DNA from: Streptomyces nitrosporeus
GTDB lineage: Bacteria > Actinomycetota > Actinomycetes > Streptomycetales > Streptomycetaceae
Assembly: GCF_008704555.1 (NCBI RefSeq)
Contig: NZ_CP023702.1
Span: 5,990,001 to 6,054,000, forward strand
DNA: 64,000 nt
Direction of reading: 5' to 3'
Part shown: positions 1 to 9,431 of the stretch, piece by piece
Layout: the number at the start of each line of letters is the position of its first letter
Numbering within the stretch: position 1 is the stretch's first letter
Program-made: the position numbers and the translations under genes
The notes under the pieces: model-generated
What the model saw: the letters and a program-made list of their open reading frames with translations, nothing else
What the model was told of the DNA's origin: nothing
The model's database searches: none

Positions 1-275
1 TCCTCGCGGAACGGGGTGCGGGCGTGCTCCTTCACCGCGTCGTGGACGACCTGCGCGAAGTCCTCGTCCTCCCAGTCGCGGCGGGCGAAGCCGATGAGCG
101 AGAAGCCCGGCGGCAGCAGGCCGCGATTGGCCAGGTCATAGACGGCAGGCATCAGCTTTTTACGGGACAAATCGCCCGTGACGCCAAAAATCACCAGCCC
201 CGACGGCCCCGCGATACGCGGGAGCCGCCGGTCCTGGGCGTCACGGAGCGGGTTGGCTCCGGGAACACCAGACAA
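1..275 (-). CDS. zwf: Glucose-6-phosphate 1-dehydrogenase, N-terminal part (cut by window edge)
   Basis: Catalyses the NADP-dependent first step of the oxidative pentose phosphate pathway in the cytoplasm. Only about 91 N-terminal codons are present. The reverse-strand peptide reads RIAGPSGLVIFGVTGDLSRK and continues through KLMPAVYDLANRGLLPPGF and IGFARRDWEDEDFAQ, the Rossmann start (GVTGDLSRKK, nucleotide-binding GxxGDL) and following helix of the G6PDH family. I chose the TTG at 275 because it lies 5 bp past the tal stop and gives the compact MSGVPGANPLRDAQDRRLPR start usual for actinobacterial Zwf. Last visible gene of the tkt-tal-zwf operon; opcA and pgl usually follow but lie outside the window. 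Confidence 0.93.
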   Translation of the reverse strand, partial: MSGVPGANPLRDAQDRRLPRIAGPSGLVIFGVTGDLSRKKLMPAVYDLANRGLLPPGFSLIGFARRDWEDEDFAQVVHDAVKEHARTPFRE

Positions 276-280
276 GGTGG

Positions 281-1399
281 TCAGCCCTTCGAAGGAGCGA
301 GGCGGTCGAGCTCGGCCCCGGTCGACTTGAGCAGGTCGTTCCAGGCGGCCTCGAACTTCTCGACGCCCTCGTCCTCGAGCAGCTGCACGACGTCGTCGTA
401 GTCGACGCCCAGCTCCTTGATCGCGTCGAGGTCGGCACGCGCCTGGTCGTAGCGGCCGCCGACGGTGTTGCCGGAGATCTCGCCGTGGTCGGCCACGGCC
501 TCCAGGGTCGCCTCCGGCATGGTGTTGACCGTGTTCGGGGCGACGAGGTCGTCGACGTACAGGGTGTCCTTGAGGGACGGGTCCTTCACGCCGGTCGAGG
601 CCCACAGCGGGCGCTGCTTGTTGGCGTGCGCCTTGTCGAGGGCGGCCCAGCGGTCGCCCGCGAAGACCTCCTCGTACGCCTCGTAGGCCAGCCGGGCGTT
701 GGCCAGGGCCGACTTGCCCTTGGCGGCCTTCGCCTCGTCGGAGCCGACCGCGTCCAGCCGCTTGTCGATCTCGGTGTCCACGCGGGACACGAAGAACGAG
801 GCCACCGAGTGGATCTCGGAGAGGTCCAGGCCCGCGGCCTTGGCCTTCTCCAGACCCGCCAGGTAGGCGTCCATGACCTCGCGGTAGCGCTCCAGCGAGA
901 AGATCAGCGTGACGTTGACGCTGATGCCCCGCCCGATCGTCTCGGTGATCGCCGGCAGGCCGGCCTTGGTCGCCGGGATCTTGATGAGCGTGTTCGGCCG
1001 GTCCACCAGCCAGGCCAGCTGCTTGGCCTCGGCGACCGTGGCCGCCGTGTCGTGCGCCAGGCGCGGGTCCACCTCGATGGAGACCCGGCCGTCCTGGCCC
1101 TCGGTGGCGTCGAAGACGGGGCGCAGGATGTCGGCGGCGTCCCGCACGTCCGCGGTGGTGATCATGCGGATGGCTTCCTCGACCGTCACCTTGCGGGCGG
1201 CGAGGTCGGCGAGCTGCTGCTCGTAGCCGTCGCCCGAGGAGATCGCCTTCTGGAAGATCGACGGGTTGGTCGTGACACCCACGACGTGGCTCTGGTCGAT
1301 CAGTTCGGCGAGGTTGCCGGAGGTGATCCGCTTGCGAGACAGGTCGTCCAGCCAGATCGCCACGCCCTCGTCGGAGAGGCGCTTGAGTGCGTCTGTCAT
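281..1399 (-). CDS. tal: Transaldolase
   Basis: Transfers dihydroxyacetone from sedoheptulose 7-phosphate to glyceraldehyde 3-phosphate in the non-oxidative pentose phosphate pathway. The 372-aa product fits the actinobacterial transaldolase subfamily. It shows the GVTTNPSIFQKA motif (about residues 41-52), the conserved LIKIPATKAG segment with the Schiff-base lysine near K140, and NVTLIFS and SVASFFVSR further on. The ATG at 1399 is preferred over a longer in-frame extension that runs into tkt coding sequence. It starts 34 bp after the tkt stop and ends 5 bp before the zwf TTG, so all three are probably translated from one mRNA. Confidence 0.97.
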   Translation of the reverse strand: MTDALKRLSDEGVAIWLDDLSRKRITSGNLAELIDQSHVVGVTTNPSIFQKAISSGDGYEQQLADLAARKVTVEEAIRMITTADVRDAADILRPVFDATEGQDGRVSIEVDPRLAHDTAATVAEAKQLAWLVDRPNTLIKIPATKAGLPAITETIGRGISVNVTLIFSLERYREVMDAYLAGLEKAKAAGLDLSEIHSVASFFVSRVDTEIDKRLDAVGSDEAKAAKGKSALANARLAYEAYEEVFAGDRWAALDKAHANKQRPLWASTGVKDPSLKDTLYVDDLVAPNTVNTMPEATLEAVADHGEISGNTVGGRYDQARADLDAIKELGVDYDDVVQLLEDEGVEKFEAAWNDLLKSTGAELDRLAPSKG

Positions 1400-1433
1400 G
1401 AGAATTGCATCTCCTACTAGTCGTATAACGGCG

Positions 1434-3521
1434 TCAGCGCGCGGCGGCCGCGAGAGATTCCCGGGCGGCGGACGCCACGTTCTCCGCGGTGAAGCCGAAC
1501 TCGCGGAACAGCACCTTCGCGTCGGCCGAGGCGCCGAAGTGCTCCAGCGACACGATCCGGCCCGCGTCACCCACGTACCGGTACCAGGTGAGGCCGATGC
1601 CGGCCTCGACGGCGACGCGCGCCTTCACCGACGGAGGCAGCACGCTGTCCTTGTAACCCTGGTCCTGCTCCTCGAACCATTCGACACACGGCATGGAGAC
1701 CACACGGGTCGGCACACCGGCCGCCTGGAGCTCCTCGCGGGCGCCCACGGCCAGCTGGACCTCGGACCCGGTGGCGATCAGCACGACCTCGGGGGCGCCG
1801 CCCTCGGCGTCGAGGAGCACGTAACCGCCCTTGGCCGCGTTCTCGTCCGCCGGGTAGGCGGGCAGGCCCTGGCGGGACAGCGCCAGACCGTGCGGGGCGC
1901 CCTTGCCGAACACCTTGGTGTGGCGGCGCATGATCTCGCGCCAGGCGGTGACCGTCTCGTTGGCGTCGGCCGGGCGCACGACGTTGAGGCCCGGGATGGC
2001 GCGCAGCGAGGCCAGGTGCTCCACCGGCTGGTGGGTCGGGCCGTCCTCGCCGAGACCGATCGAGTCGTGCGTCCACACGTACGTCACCGGCAGGTGCATC
2101 AGCGCGGACAGGCGCACGGCGTTGCGCATGTAGTCGGAGAACACCAGGAAGGTGCCGCCGTAGATCCGCGTGTTGCCGTGCAGCGCGATGCCGTTCATGG
2201 CCGCGGCCATGGCGTGCTCGCGGATACCGAAGTGGATCGTGCGGCCGTACGGGTCGGCCTCCGGCAGCGGGTTGCCCGCCGGCAGGAAGGACGACGTCTT
2301 GTCGATGGTGGTGTTGTTCGAGCCCGCGAGGTCGGCGGAGCCGCCCCACAGCTCGGGGACGACACTGCCGAGCGCCTGAAGGATCTTGCCGGAGGCCGCG
2401 CGGGTGGCGACGCTCTGGCCCTCCTCGAAGACCGGGAGCTTCTCCTCCCAGCCGGCCGGGAGCTCGCCCGCGGCGATCCGGTCGAACTCGGCGGCGCGCT
2501 CCGGGTTGCCCGTCCGCCACGCGGCGAAGGACTTCTCCCACTCCGCCCTGGCCTCACGGCCGCGGTCCAGCGCCCGGCGGGTGTGCCCGATGACCTCGTC
2601 GGAGACCTCGAAGCTCTGCTCCGGGTCGAAGCCGAGGACGCGCTTGGTGGCCGCGACCTCGTCGGCGCCCAGCGCCGAACCGTGCGAGGCCTCGGTGTTC
2701 TGGGCGTTCGGGGCCGGCCAGGCGATGATCGAGCGGGCCGCGATGAAGGAGGGGCGCTCCGTCTCGGCCCTGGCCGCCTGGAGCGCCTTGTAGAGGCCCT
2801 CGGGGTCCAGGTCGCCGTTGGGCAGCTGGTCGACGCGCTGGACGTGCCAGCCGTAGGACTCGTACCGCTTGACGGTGTCCTCGGAGACGGCGGTCTCGGT
2901 GTCGCCCTCGATGGAGATGTGGTTGTCGTCCCACAGCAGCACGAGGTTGCCCAGCTTCTGGTGGCCGGCCAGCGAGGACGCCTCCGCGGAGATGCCCTCC
3001 TGGAGGCAGCCGTCACCCGCGACGACCCACACCATGTGGTCGAAGGGGGAGGTGCCGGGGGCCGCGGCCGGGTCGAAGAGGCCGCGCTCGTAGCGGGCGG
3101 CCATGGCCATGCCCACCGCGTTGGCGACACCCTGGCCCAGCGGGCCGGTCGTCGTCTCGACACCGGCGGTGTGGCCGTACTCCGGGTGACCCGGCGTCCT
3201 GGACTCCCAGGTGCGGAAGGCCTTGAGGTCGTCCAGCTCCAGGCCGTACCCGGCGAGGTAGAGCTGGATGTACAGGGTCAGGCTGGAATGGCCCGCGGAC
3301 AGGACGAAACGGTCACGCCCGGTCCACTCGGGGTCCGCCGGGTCGTGGCGCATCACCTTCTGGAAGAGGGTGTACGCGGCGGGAGCCAGGCTCATGGCCG
3401 TACCCGGGTGGCCGTTTCCGACTTTCTGTACGGCGTCCGCGGCCAGGACGCGGACGGTGTCCACGGCCCGCTGGTCCAATTCGGTCCACTGGAGGTCTGT
3501 GGTGGTCGGCATGGTGCTCAC
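1434..3521 (-). CDS. tkt: Transketolase
   Basis: Thiamine-diphosphate enzyme moving two-carbon units between ketose and aldose phosphates. The 695-aa length is normal. Near the N-terminus are GNGHPGTAMSLAPAAYTLF and the substrate-binding histidines. The ThDP motif runs from GDGCLQEGISAEAS to WDDNHISIEG. The pyrimidine domain has GGTFLVFSDYMRNAVRLSA and THDSIGLGEDGPTHQPVEHL, and the C-terminal domain ends GASADAKVLFREFGFTAENV. Start at 3521 or the ATG three codons in (MPTTTD). First gene of the leftward operon with tal and zwf, divergent from ctaB. Confidence 0.97.
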   Translation of the reverse strand: MSTMPTTTDLQWTELDQRAVDTVRVLAADAVQKVGNGHPGTAMSLAPAAYTLFQKVMRHDPADPEWTGRDRFVLSAGHSSLTLYIQLYLAGYGLELDDLKAFRTWESRTPGHPEYGHTAGVETTTGPLGQGVANAVGMAMAARYERGLFDPAAAPGTSPFDHMVWVVAGDGCLQEGISAEASSLAGHQKLGNLVLLWDDNHISIEGDTETAVSEDTVKRYESYGWHVQRVDQLPNGDLDPEGLYKALQAARAETERPSFIAARSIIAWPAPNAQNTEASHGSALGADEVAATKRVLGFDPEQSFEVSDEVIGHTRRALDRGREARAEWEKSFAAWRTGNPERAAEFDRIAAGELPAGWEEKLPVFEEGQSVATRAASGKILQALGSVVPELWGGSADLAGSNNTTIDKTSSFLPAGNPLPEADPYGRTIHFGIREHAMAAAMNGIALHGNTRIYGGTFLVFSDYMRNAVRLSALMHLPVTYVWTHDSIGLGEDGPTHQPVEHLASLRAIPGLNVVRPADANETVTAWREIMRRHTKVFGKGAPHGLALSRQGLPAYPADENAAKGGYVLLDAEGGAPEVVLIATGSEVQLAVGAREELQAAGVPTRVVSMPCVEWFEEQDQGYKDSVLPPSVKARVAVEAGIGLTWYRYVGDAGRIVSLEHFGASADAKVLFREFGFTAENVASAARESLAAAAR

Positions 3522-3817
3522 CCTGAGTCAGGGCTCCTCTCCGATGTCGTAAACCGGTGACTGGTTGACCGCACCGGGCAAGGCCGAGCCTACCCCCGTC
3601 CGAAGGCCCGGCTTCTGCCCTTTCCACAGTGCGGGCGACCTGCGGAGTTTCGTGTGACGTATGAGCGCGGCCGCTCACTTCTGCGCCCCCTCAACACGAC
3701 CCCACCCCCGCGAAGAGCGGCGTATGCGCAACGTCTACAGTGGTCTGGTTCGCGCAAGTCCTTACCGGGCGCCACCGTGTCCGGGAGCTTGCTGGGATTT
3801 CTCTGTCAGGGGTGTGC
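3522..3817. promoter_or_regulatory. Divergent tkt / ctaB intergenic region
   Basis: About 300 bp with no convincing gene, lying between the starts of tkt (leftward) and ctaB (rightward), so it must hold both promoters. The AGGGG at 3808-3812 is a good ribosome site for the ctaB GTG at 3818. I did not find a clear repressor palindrome here. Confidence 0.5.
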
Positions 3818-4765
3818 GTGACGGCCGTCGAGTCCCGACCCGCGGGGGTCGCCTTGACTCCGAGCCCGGCGGGCCAGCGCCCGTTCGCGGCCCGCATCAA
3901 GGCATTCGTGGCGCTTACCAAGCCGCGCATCATCGAGCTGCTGCTCATCACCACCGTTCCGGTGATGTTCCTCGCCGCGCAAGGTGTGCCCGACCTGTGG
4001 CTCGTACTCGCCACCACCGTCGGCGGATATCTCTCCGCCGGTGGAGCGAATGCGCTCAACATGTATATCGACCGGGACATCGACGCGCTGATGGACCGTA
4101 CGTCGCAGAGGCCGCTGGTCACCGGGATGGTGACGCCCCGTGAGTGTCTGGCCTTTGGAATCGCCCTCGCGGTGATTTCCACGGTCTGGTTCGGACTTCT
4201 CGTCAACTGGCTCTCGGCGGCTCTCGCACTCGGCGCACTTCTGTTCTATGTCGTCGTCTACACGATGCTGCTGAAGCGCCGCACCTCGCAGAACATCGTC
4301 TGGGGCGGAATCGCCGGCTGCATGCCCGTCCTCATCGGATGGTCCGCCGTGACCAATTCGATGTCCTGGGCCGCGGTCATTCTTTTCGCCGTCATCTTCT
4401 TCTGGACGCCGCCGCACTACTGGCCGCTGTCGATGAAGGTCAAGGACGACTACGCCCGGGTCGGCGTCCCGATGCTCCCGGTCATCGCCTCCAACCGGGT
4501 CGTCGCCCGCCAGATCGTCCTCTACAGCTGGGTGATGGTCGCCGTCTCGCTGCTGCTGACGCCGCTCGGCTACACCGGCTGGTTCTACACGGCGGTGGCG
4601 CTGCTGTCCGGAGGCTTCTGGCTCTGGGAGGCGCACGGCCTGCAGAACCGGGCGAAGGCCGGGGTGACCGGTGCCAAGCTCAAGGAGATGCGGCTGTTCC
4701 ACTGGTCCATCACCTATGTGTCGCTGCTCTTCGTCGCCGTCGCGGTGGACCCCTTCCTCAGGTAG
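3818..4765 (+). CDS. ctaB: Protoheme IX farnesyltransferase (heme O synthase)
   Basis: Membrane UbiA-family prenyltransferase that adds farnesyl to heme B to make heme O, precursor of heme A for the aa3 oxidase. From the GTG at 3818 the product is 315 aa, standard for the family. The prenyl-diphosphate-binding NxxxD motif is visible in ANALNMYIDRDIDALMDRT, with TKPRIIELLLITTVPVMFLA before it and about eight hydrophobic segments overall. The second aspartate-rich loop follows FWTPPHYWPLSMKVKDDYAR. GTG 3818 is preferred over GTG 3812 because AGGGG then sits at normal spacing. It faces ctaA across one small gene; both act in heme A synthesis. Confidence 0.95.
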   Translation: MTAVESRPAGVALTPSPAGQRPFAARIKAFVALTKPRIIELLLITTVPVMFLAAQGVPDLWLVLATTVGGYLSAGGANALNMYIDRDIDALMDRTSQRPLVTGMVTPRECLAFGIALAVISTVWFGLLVNWLSAALALGALLFYVVVYTMLLKRRTSQNIVWGGIAGCMPVLIGWSAVTNSMSWAAVILFAVIFFWTPPHYWPLSMKVKDDYARVGVPMLPVIASNRVVARQIVLYSWVMVAVSLLLTPLGYTGWFYTAVALLSGGFWLWEAHGLQNRAKAGVTGAKLKEMRLFHWSITYVSLLFVAVAVDPFLR

Positions 4766-4783
4766 ACCCGCAGACAGCTCCGC

Positions 4784-4827
4784 CGACGGGCGGGGGACGT
4801 GGCCCAGGCCACGCCCCCCGCCCGTCG
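4784..4827 (+). terminator. Strong GC hairpin after ctaB
   Basis: A nearly perfect stem-loop begins 18 bp after the ctaB stop: CGACGGGCGGGGG with inner CGTGGCC pairs with GGCCACG and CCCCCCGCCCGTCG around a CA loop. No T-run follows, as is common for Streptomyces terminators. Confidence 0.8.
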
Positions 4828-4860
4828 CCACGTCATCTACCCGTCGGTAGCATCCTGTGC

Positions 4861-5214
4861 ATGGCTAAGACCGCAGAGCAGCAGACGGACGACAGCAGGC
4901 AGGCGGCCCGCGCGGAGCGCAAGGCCGCCCGGCTCGCCAAGCAGATCGACTCCTTCGCCAAGGCGCACGGCGGGGCCGAGGGCCAGCTGGCGTACATCGG
5001 CCAGACGGGCACCCGCATCGTCCTCGTCGGCGAGGACGGCGGCTGGGGCGACCTGGTGGCCCCTTCGTACGCCGTCGCCGAGAGCGCCACGCGCAAGGCC
5101 GGCATCACGATGCACGAGGACTTCGACGGGGAGTTCGCGGCGAAGGTCCGCACCGGGCCGTACGAGTGGTCCCGGATGGCGGGCATCCAGGTCGGCGGCC
5201 CGTCCAACGGCTGA
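4861..5214 (+). CDS. Conserved small cytosolic protein of unknown function
   Basis: 117 aa. The first ~40 residues are charged and helical (RQAARAERKAARLAKQID), followed by a compact alpha/beta stretch containing YIGQTGTRIVLVGEDGGWGD and YEWSRMAGIQVGG at the C-terminus. No signal peptide or membrane segment. The ATG at 4861 follows the ctaB terminator, and a second hairpin closes the unit, so it is probably monocistronic. I recognise it as a protein type widespread in Streptomyces next to the heme A genes but can assign no function; no catalytic motif is visible. Confidence 0.8.
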   Translation: MAKTAEQQTDDSRQAARAERKAARLAKQIDSFAKAHGGAEGQLAYIGQTGTRIVLVGEDGGWGDLVAPSYAVAESATRKAGITMHEDFDGEFAAKVRTGPYEWSRMAGIQVGGPSNG

Positions 5215-5261
5215 GCGCCCCGCTTCCCGGCCCCTTCGGGCAGGCGCCCGCCCGGCCACGC

Positions 5262-5310
5262 GAGAGCCCCCGCCACCACGCCCCTTCCGGGGCCGGTGAC
5301 GGGGGCTCTC
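5262..5310. terminator. Bidirectional terminator between the 117-aa gene and ctaA
   Basis: GAGAGCCCCCG (5262-5272) pairs perfectly with CGGGGGCTCTC (5300-5310) around a GC-rich loop. It lies between convergent genes and can serve both. Confidence 0.8.
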
Positions 5311-5328
5311 TCCGCCGGGTGCGGGGTG

Positions 5329-6348
5329 TCAGGCCGCGGGCGCGTGCTCCGGGAGCTCCTGTGCGGCGGGGCCGGGCACGGCGGTGTCCGGGGCCGCCGG
5401 GCGCTCGCGCAGCGACAGCAGCACCCGCAGGACCGCGATCCACACCAGGCACGAGCCCAGCATGTGCAGGCCCACCAGGATCTCCGGCGTGTCCAGGAAG
5501 TACTGCACGTACCCGATGACGCCCTGGGCCAGCAGGACGAGGAAGAGCTGGCCGGCCCGGCGCCGGGGGACGGCCGGAGCGTCCACGGCCTTCAGCACGA
5601 ACCACAGGGCGACCGACAGGGCCACCACGATCCACGCGAGGTCCGCGTGCAGCTGCGAGACCAGCTTCCAGTCGACCGGGATGCGGTGGACGTCGCTGGA
5701 GTCACCCGCGTGCCTGCCCGCGCCGGTCACGACCGTACCGACGGCGACCAGCAGGCCCGTGGCCACGACCAGCAGCCAGGTCAGCTGCGAGACCGCCTTG
5801 CCGACCAGGGGCTTCGGCTCGGCGTCGCCCTCGTCGATGCGGTACCAGGTCAGTACGGCGACGGTGATCAGGGCCGTGGAGAGCAGGAAGTGGGCCGCGA
5901 CGGTGTACGGGTTCAGCCCCACCAGGACGACGATGCCGCCGAGCACCGCGTTGCCCATGACGATCCAGAACTGGAGCCAGCCGAGCCGGGTGAGGCTGCG
6001 CCGCCACGGCACGGCCGAGCGGAGCGCGATGATCGCCCAGCCGACCGCCGCGCACAGGACGTAGGTCAGCATCCGGTTGCCGAACTCGATGGCGCCGTGC
6101 AGGCCCATCTCGCTGGTCGCCGTGAGGCTGTCGTCGGTGCACTTGGGCCAGGTGGGGCAGCCGAGGCCGGAGCCCGTCAGCCGTACGGCACCGCCGGTGA
6201 CCACGATGACCACGGCCATCACGATCGCGGACATGGCGGCACGGCGGACGATCCGGTGGGACGGCGTCCAGCGTTCGGCGATGAACTGGAGCGGGTTCCG
6301 CGTGGCTTGAGCGACTTCGGCTCGGGTCAGCTTGGGCACGGGCACCAT
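5329..6348 (-). CDS. ctaA: Heme A synthase, COX15/CtaA family
   Basis: Integral membrane enzyme oxidising the C8 methyl of heme O to the formyl group of heme A. From the ATG at 6348 (MVPVPKLTRAEV) the product is 339 aa with eight hydrophobic helices. Recognisable stretches are VTGGAVRLTGSGLGCPTWPKC, the first-half histidine helix LHGAIEFGNRMLTY, YTVAAHFLLSTALI, and the second-half histidines in SQLHADLAWI and ILVGLHMLGS. The C-terminus is Ala/Pro-rich. An in-frame start 21 bp upstream (MHKPPLT) is possible but less likely. Convergent with the 117-aa gene. Confidence 0.94.
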   Translation of the reverse strand: MVPVPKLTRAEVAQATRNPLQFIAERWTPSHRIVRRAAMSAIVMAVVIVVTGGAVRLTGSGLGCPTWPKCTDDSLTATSEMGLHGAIEFGNRMLTYVLCAAVGWAIIALRSAVPWRRSLTRLGWLQFWIVMGNAVLGGIVVLVGLNPYTVAAHFLLSTALITVAVLTWYRIDEGDAEPKPLVGKAVSQLTWLLVVATGLLVAVGTVVTGAGRHAGDSSDVHRIPVDWKLVSQLHADLAWIVVALSVALWFVLKAVDAPAVPRRRAGQLFLVLLAQGVIGYVQYFLDTPEILVGLHMLGSCLVWIAVLRVLLSLRERPAAPDTAVPGPAAQELPEHAPAA

Positions 6349-6461
6349 GGTAAGCGGCGGCTTGTGCAAGGTTTCACGAGGGGGACGAGTCGGCCCGAAC
6401 CGTCACCCGCCGAGAGGGCCGGGGGCACCGTCGGTCACTTCCGGCGGAAGGGGGCCGCCGG

Positions 6462-7225
6462 TCACTCCCAGCGGAAGAACCTCGCCGCCGCGCCCAGCCC
6501 CAGCACCGCCCACACCGCGAGGACGCCCAGGTCGCCCCACGGCATCGACGCGCCGTGCTGGAGGACGTCCCGCAGCCCGTCGGAGAGCGCCGAGATCGGC
6601 AGCAGTCCCAGGACCTGCGCCACCGCGTCCGGGAACCTGTCCAGCGGCACGATCACCCCGCCGCCGACCAGCAGCAGCAGGAAGACCAGGTTGGCCGCCG
6701 CCAGGGTCGCCTCCGCCTTGAGGGTCCCGGCCATCAGCAGGCCGAGCCCCGAGAAGGCCGCCGTGCCCAGCACCAGGAGCAGCAGTACGGGGAGCGGGCC
6801 GCCCTGGGGCGACCAGCCCAGGGCGAAGGCGATGACGGTCAGCAGGACCACCTGGAGCACCTCGGTGACCAGCACGGCGAGGGTCTTCGCCGTCATCAGC
6901 GCCCAGCGCGGCAGCGGGGAGGCGGCCAGCCGCTTGAGCACGCCGTAACGCCGCTCGAAGCCGGTGGCGATCGCCTGGCCCGTGAAGGCCGTGGACATCA
7001 CCGCGAGGGCCAGGATCCCGGGCGTCAGGAAGTCGACGGGCTCGCCCGTACCGGTGTCCACGATGTCCACCGACCCGAACAGCACCAGCAGCAGGGACGG
7101 GATGACCACGGTCAGCAGCAGCTGCTCGCCGTTGCGCAGCAGCATCCGGGTCTCGAACGCGGCCTGCGCGGCGATCATGCGGCCCAGCGGGGCGGCGCCG
7201 GGGCGCGGGGTGTACGTACCGGCGC

Positions 7226-7229
<4 letters not shown>
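6462..7229 (-). CDS. ABC-2 type exporter, permease subunit
   Basis: 255-aa integral membrane protein with about six hydrophobic helices (for example LLLTVVIPSLLLVLFGSV and VLLLLVLGTAAFSGLGLLMAG) and the ABC-2 pattern of a cytosolic N-terminus followed by a long first loop. The conserved ATGFERRYGVLKRLAASPLPR segment after the second helix matches the DrrB-like subfamily. Its ATG overlaps the stop of the ATPase gene (ATGA, 7226-7229), so the pair is translationally coupled. The cargo cannot be read from sequence; lipids or drugs are usual for this type. Confidence 0.9.
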
Positions 7230-8152
<923 letters not shown>

Positions 8153-8587
8153 GGCGGACCAGTCTAGGTCCGTCCCGCGGGGCGGCTTCGCGCAGGGAGC
8201 GGTCCGGCGGTTTCCGGCCGCCGGACCACCGGATCGGGCCGGGTTCCGCCGGACCGGAGGCGGCGCCGGAGGCCGGGGCTCCGGCGTGACGGCCGGAGGG
8301 ACGGGGCCCGTGCCGGGTTCCGGCCCGGCGCCGGAGACCCGGACGCGCGTCGGGTACGGCCGTGTGTCCACCGTGGAGGCCGCCGGCGGCCGGCCGGACC
8401 GGCGCCCCGCCGTCGACGGGGACAAGGCGGGGGAAGGCACTGGTCAGCTGCCTCCGGGGCGCCGGGCGGCCGGGCCCGGCCACCCGGCCGGAGGCCCCCG
8501 TGGGACCCGCCCGGACCGCGCCGGCGCCGGACGGAGCCCCCCTGGCCGGCGCCGGTCCGGGACGGCGTAGATCAACATTTCCGCAGG
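8153..8587. other. GC-rich non-coding stretch between the ABC exporter and suf operon
   Basis: About 430 bp with long open frames in several phases caused only by extreme GC content. I see no frame with a recognisable protein. It must carry the promoter of the leftward ABC genes. CCGG-rich clusters could fold but no single terminator stands out. Confidence 0.5.
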
Positions 8588-8606
8588 TCAAGTTAGGTCT
8601 GCCTAA
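8588..8606 (+). promoter_or_regulatory. Iron-box-like sequence (DmdR/IdeR/DtxR type)
   Basis: The 19-mer TCAAGTTAGGTCTGCCTAA matches the actinobacterial iron box TTAGGTTAGGCTAACCTAA at 13 of 19 positions by eye and contains the symmetric TTAGG-N4-CCTAA. It lies about 70 bp upstream of the sufR start. Iron-dependent repression of suf by a DtxR-family protein is an inference. Confidence 0.45.
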
Positions 8607-8642
8607 GTGATGCACGGCACCGCGCCCGGATCCGGGCGCGGC

Positions 8643-8681
8643 TTGTCAGGCCCGAATGAATTACGCAACAATGGCGTTGTG
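8643..8681 (+). promoter_or_regulatory. sufR promoter with SufR operator overlapping the start codon
   Basis: CAAC-N6-GTTG (8666-8679) is the palindrome described as the SufR-binding site upstream of sufR in Streptomyces avermitilis. Its last base is the first base of the GTG start at 8679. A TTGTCA at 8643-8648 and AACAAT at 8667-8672, 18 bp apart, could be -35 and -10, which would put transcription start near 8679 and make the mRNA leaderless. The operator then covers the -10 and start point, fitting autorepression. Confidence 0.7.
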
Positions 8682-9431
8682 AAATACGTGGGCGAGACTC
8701 CGCAGGAGGACCTCGCGACCGGTGAGCGCTCGACACGCAACCGCGTCGCGCGATCCATCCTGGACCACGGACCGTCCCTCGTCGCCGACCTGGCCAAGCG
8801 TCTCGGCCTCACCCAGGCCGCCGTGCGCCGCCACCTCGACGCCCTCGTCTCCGACGGCGTCGTCGAACCCCGCGAGCAGCGGGTCTACGGCGCGCGGACC
8901 CGCGGCCGCCCCGCCAAGGTCTTCGCCCTGACGGACTGCGGGCGGGACGCCTTCGACCAGTCGTACGACAAGCTGGCCGCCGACGCGCTGCGCTGGATCG
9001 CCGCCTCGGGCGGGGACGAGGCGCTCGTCGCCTTCGCCCGCGCCCGGATGGCCGCGCAGTCCGAGTCCTACCGCGCCGCGGTCGAGGCCGCGGACCTCGA
9101 AACACGCACCCAGGCTCTGGCCAAGGCCCTGTCGGCCGACGGGTACGCTGCTACGGCGCGCAGCGCGCCGGCCCCGCAGCAGGGCGAGCAGCTGTGCCAG
9201 CACCACTGCCCGGTCGCCCATGTCGCCGAGCAGTTCCCGCAACTGTGCGAGGCGGAGACGGAATTCTTCTCCAGCCTGCTCGGAACCCATGTGCAGCGCC
9301 TGGCCACCCTCGCCCACGGCGACGGCGTGTGCACGACGTTCGTCCCGCGCAGCGGCCCCACGGCACCACCGCAGACTTCACAGAACACCCATCCAGCATC
9401 CGCAAGCACGGCCGGGAGGAACCCCGCATGA
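8679..9431 (+). CDS. sufR: SUF operon transcriptional repressor, Fe-S cluster sensor
   Basis: 250 aa. An N-terminal winged helix-turn-helix (residues about 20-80, LVADLAKRLGLTQAAVRRHL then RGRPAKVFALTDCGR) is followed by a helical domain and a cysteine cluster. C177 and C190 are 12 residues apart and C218 follows, the ligand pattern of [4Fe-4S] SufR; C173 is an extra cysteine. Holo-SufR represses the suf operon and releases it on cluster loss. The GTG at 8679 is chosen because it starts at the operator and no ribosome site exists upstream. Its stop overlaps the sufB start (ATGA). Confidence 0.93.
   Translation: MKYVGETPQEDLATGERSTRNRVARSILDHGPSLVADLAKRLGLTQAAVRRHLDALVSDGVVEPREQRVYGARTRGRPAKVFALTDCGRDAFDQSYDKLAADALRWIAASGGDEALVAFARARMAAQSESYRAAVEAADLETRTQALAKALSADGYAATARSAPAPQQGEQLCQHHCPVAHVAEQFPQLCEAETEFFSSLLGTHVQRLATLAHGDGVCTTFVPRSGPTAPPQTSQNTHPASASTAGRNPA

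Noticed and set aside
1266..3560. 764-codon plus-strand open frame opposite tkt
   Set aside because: Mirror frame of transketolase; the minus strand encodes a full-length conserved enzyme.
8153..8560. Open frames in the GC-rich gap before suf
   Set aside because: Pro/Gly/Arg-rich in every phase with no recognisable protein.
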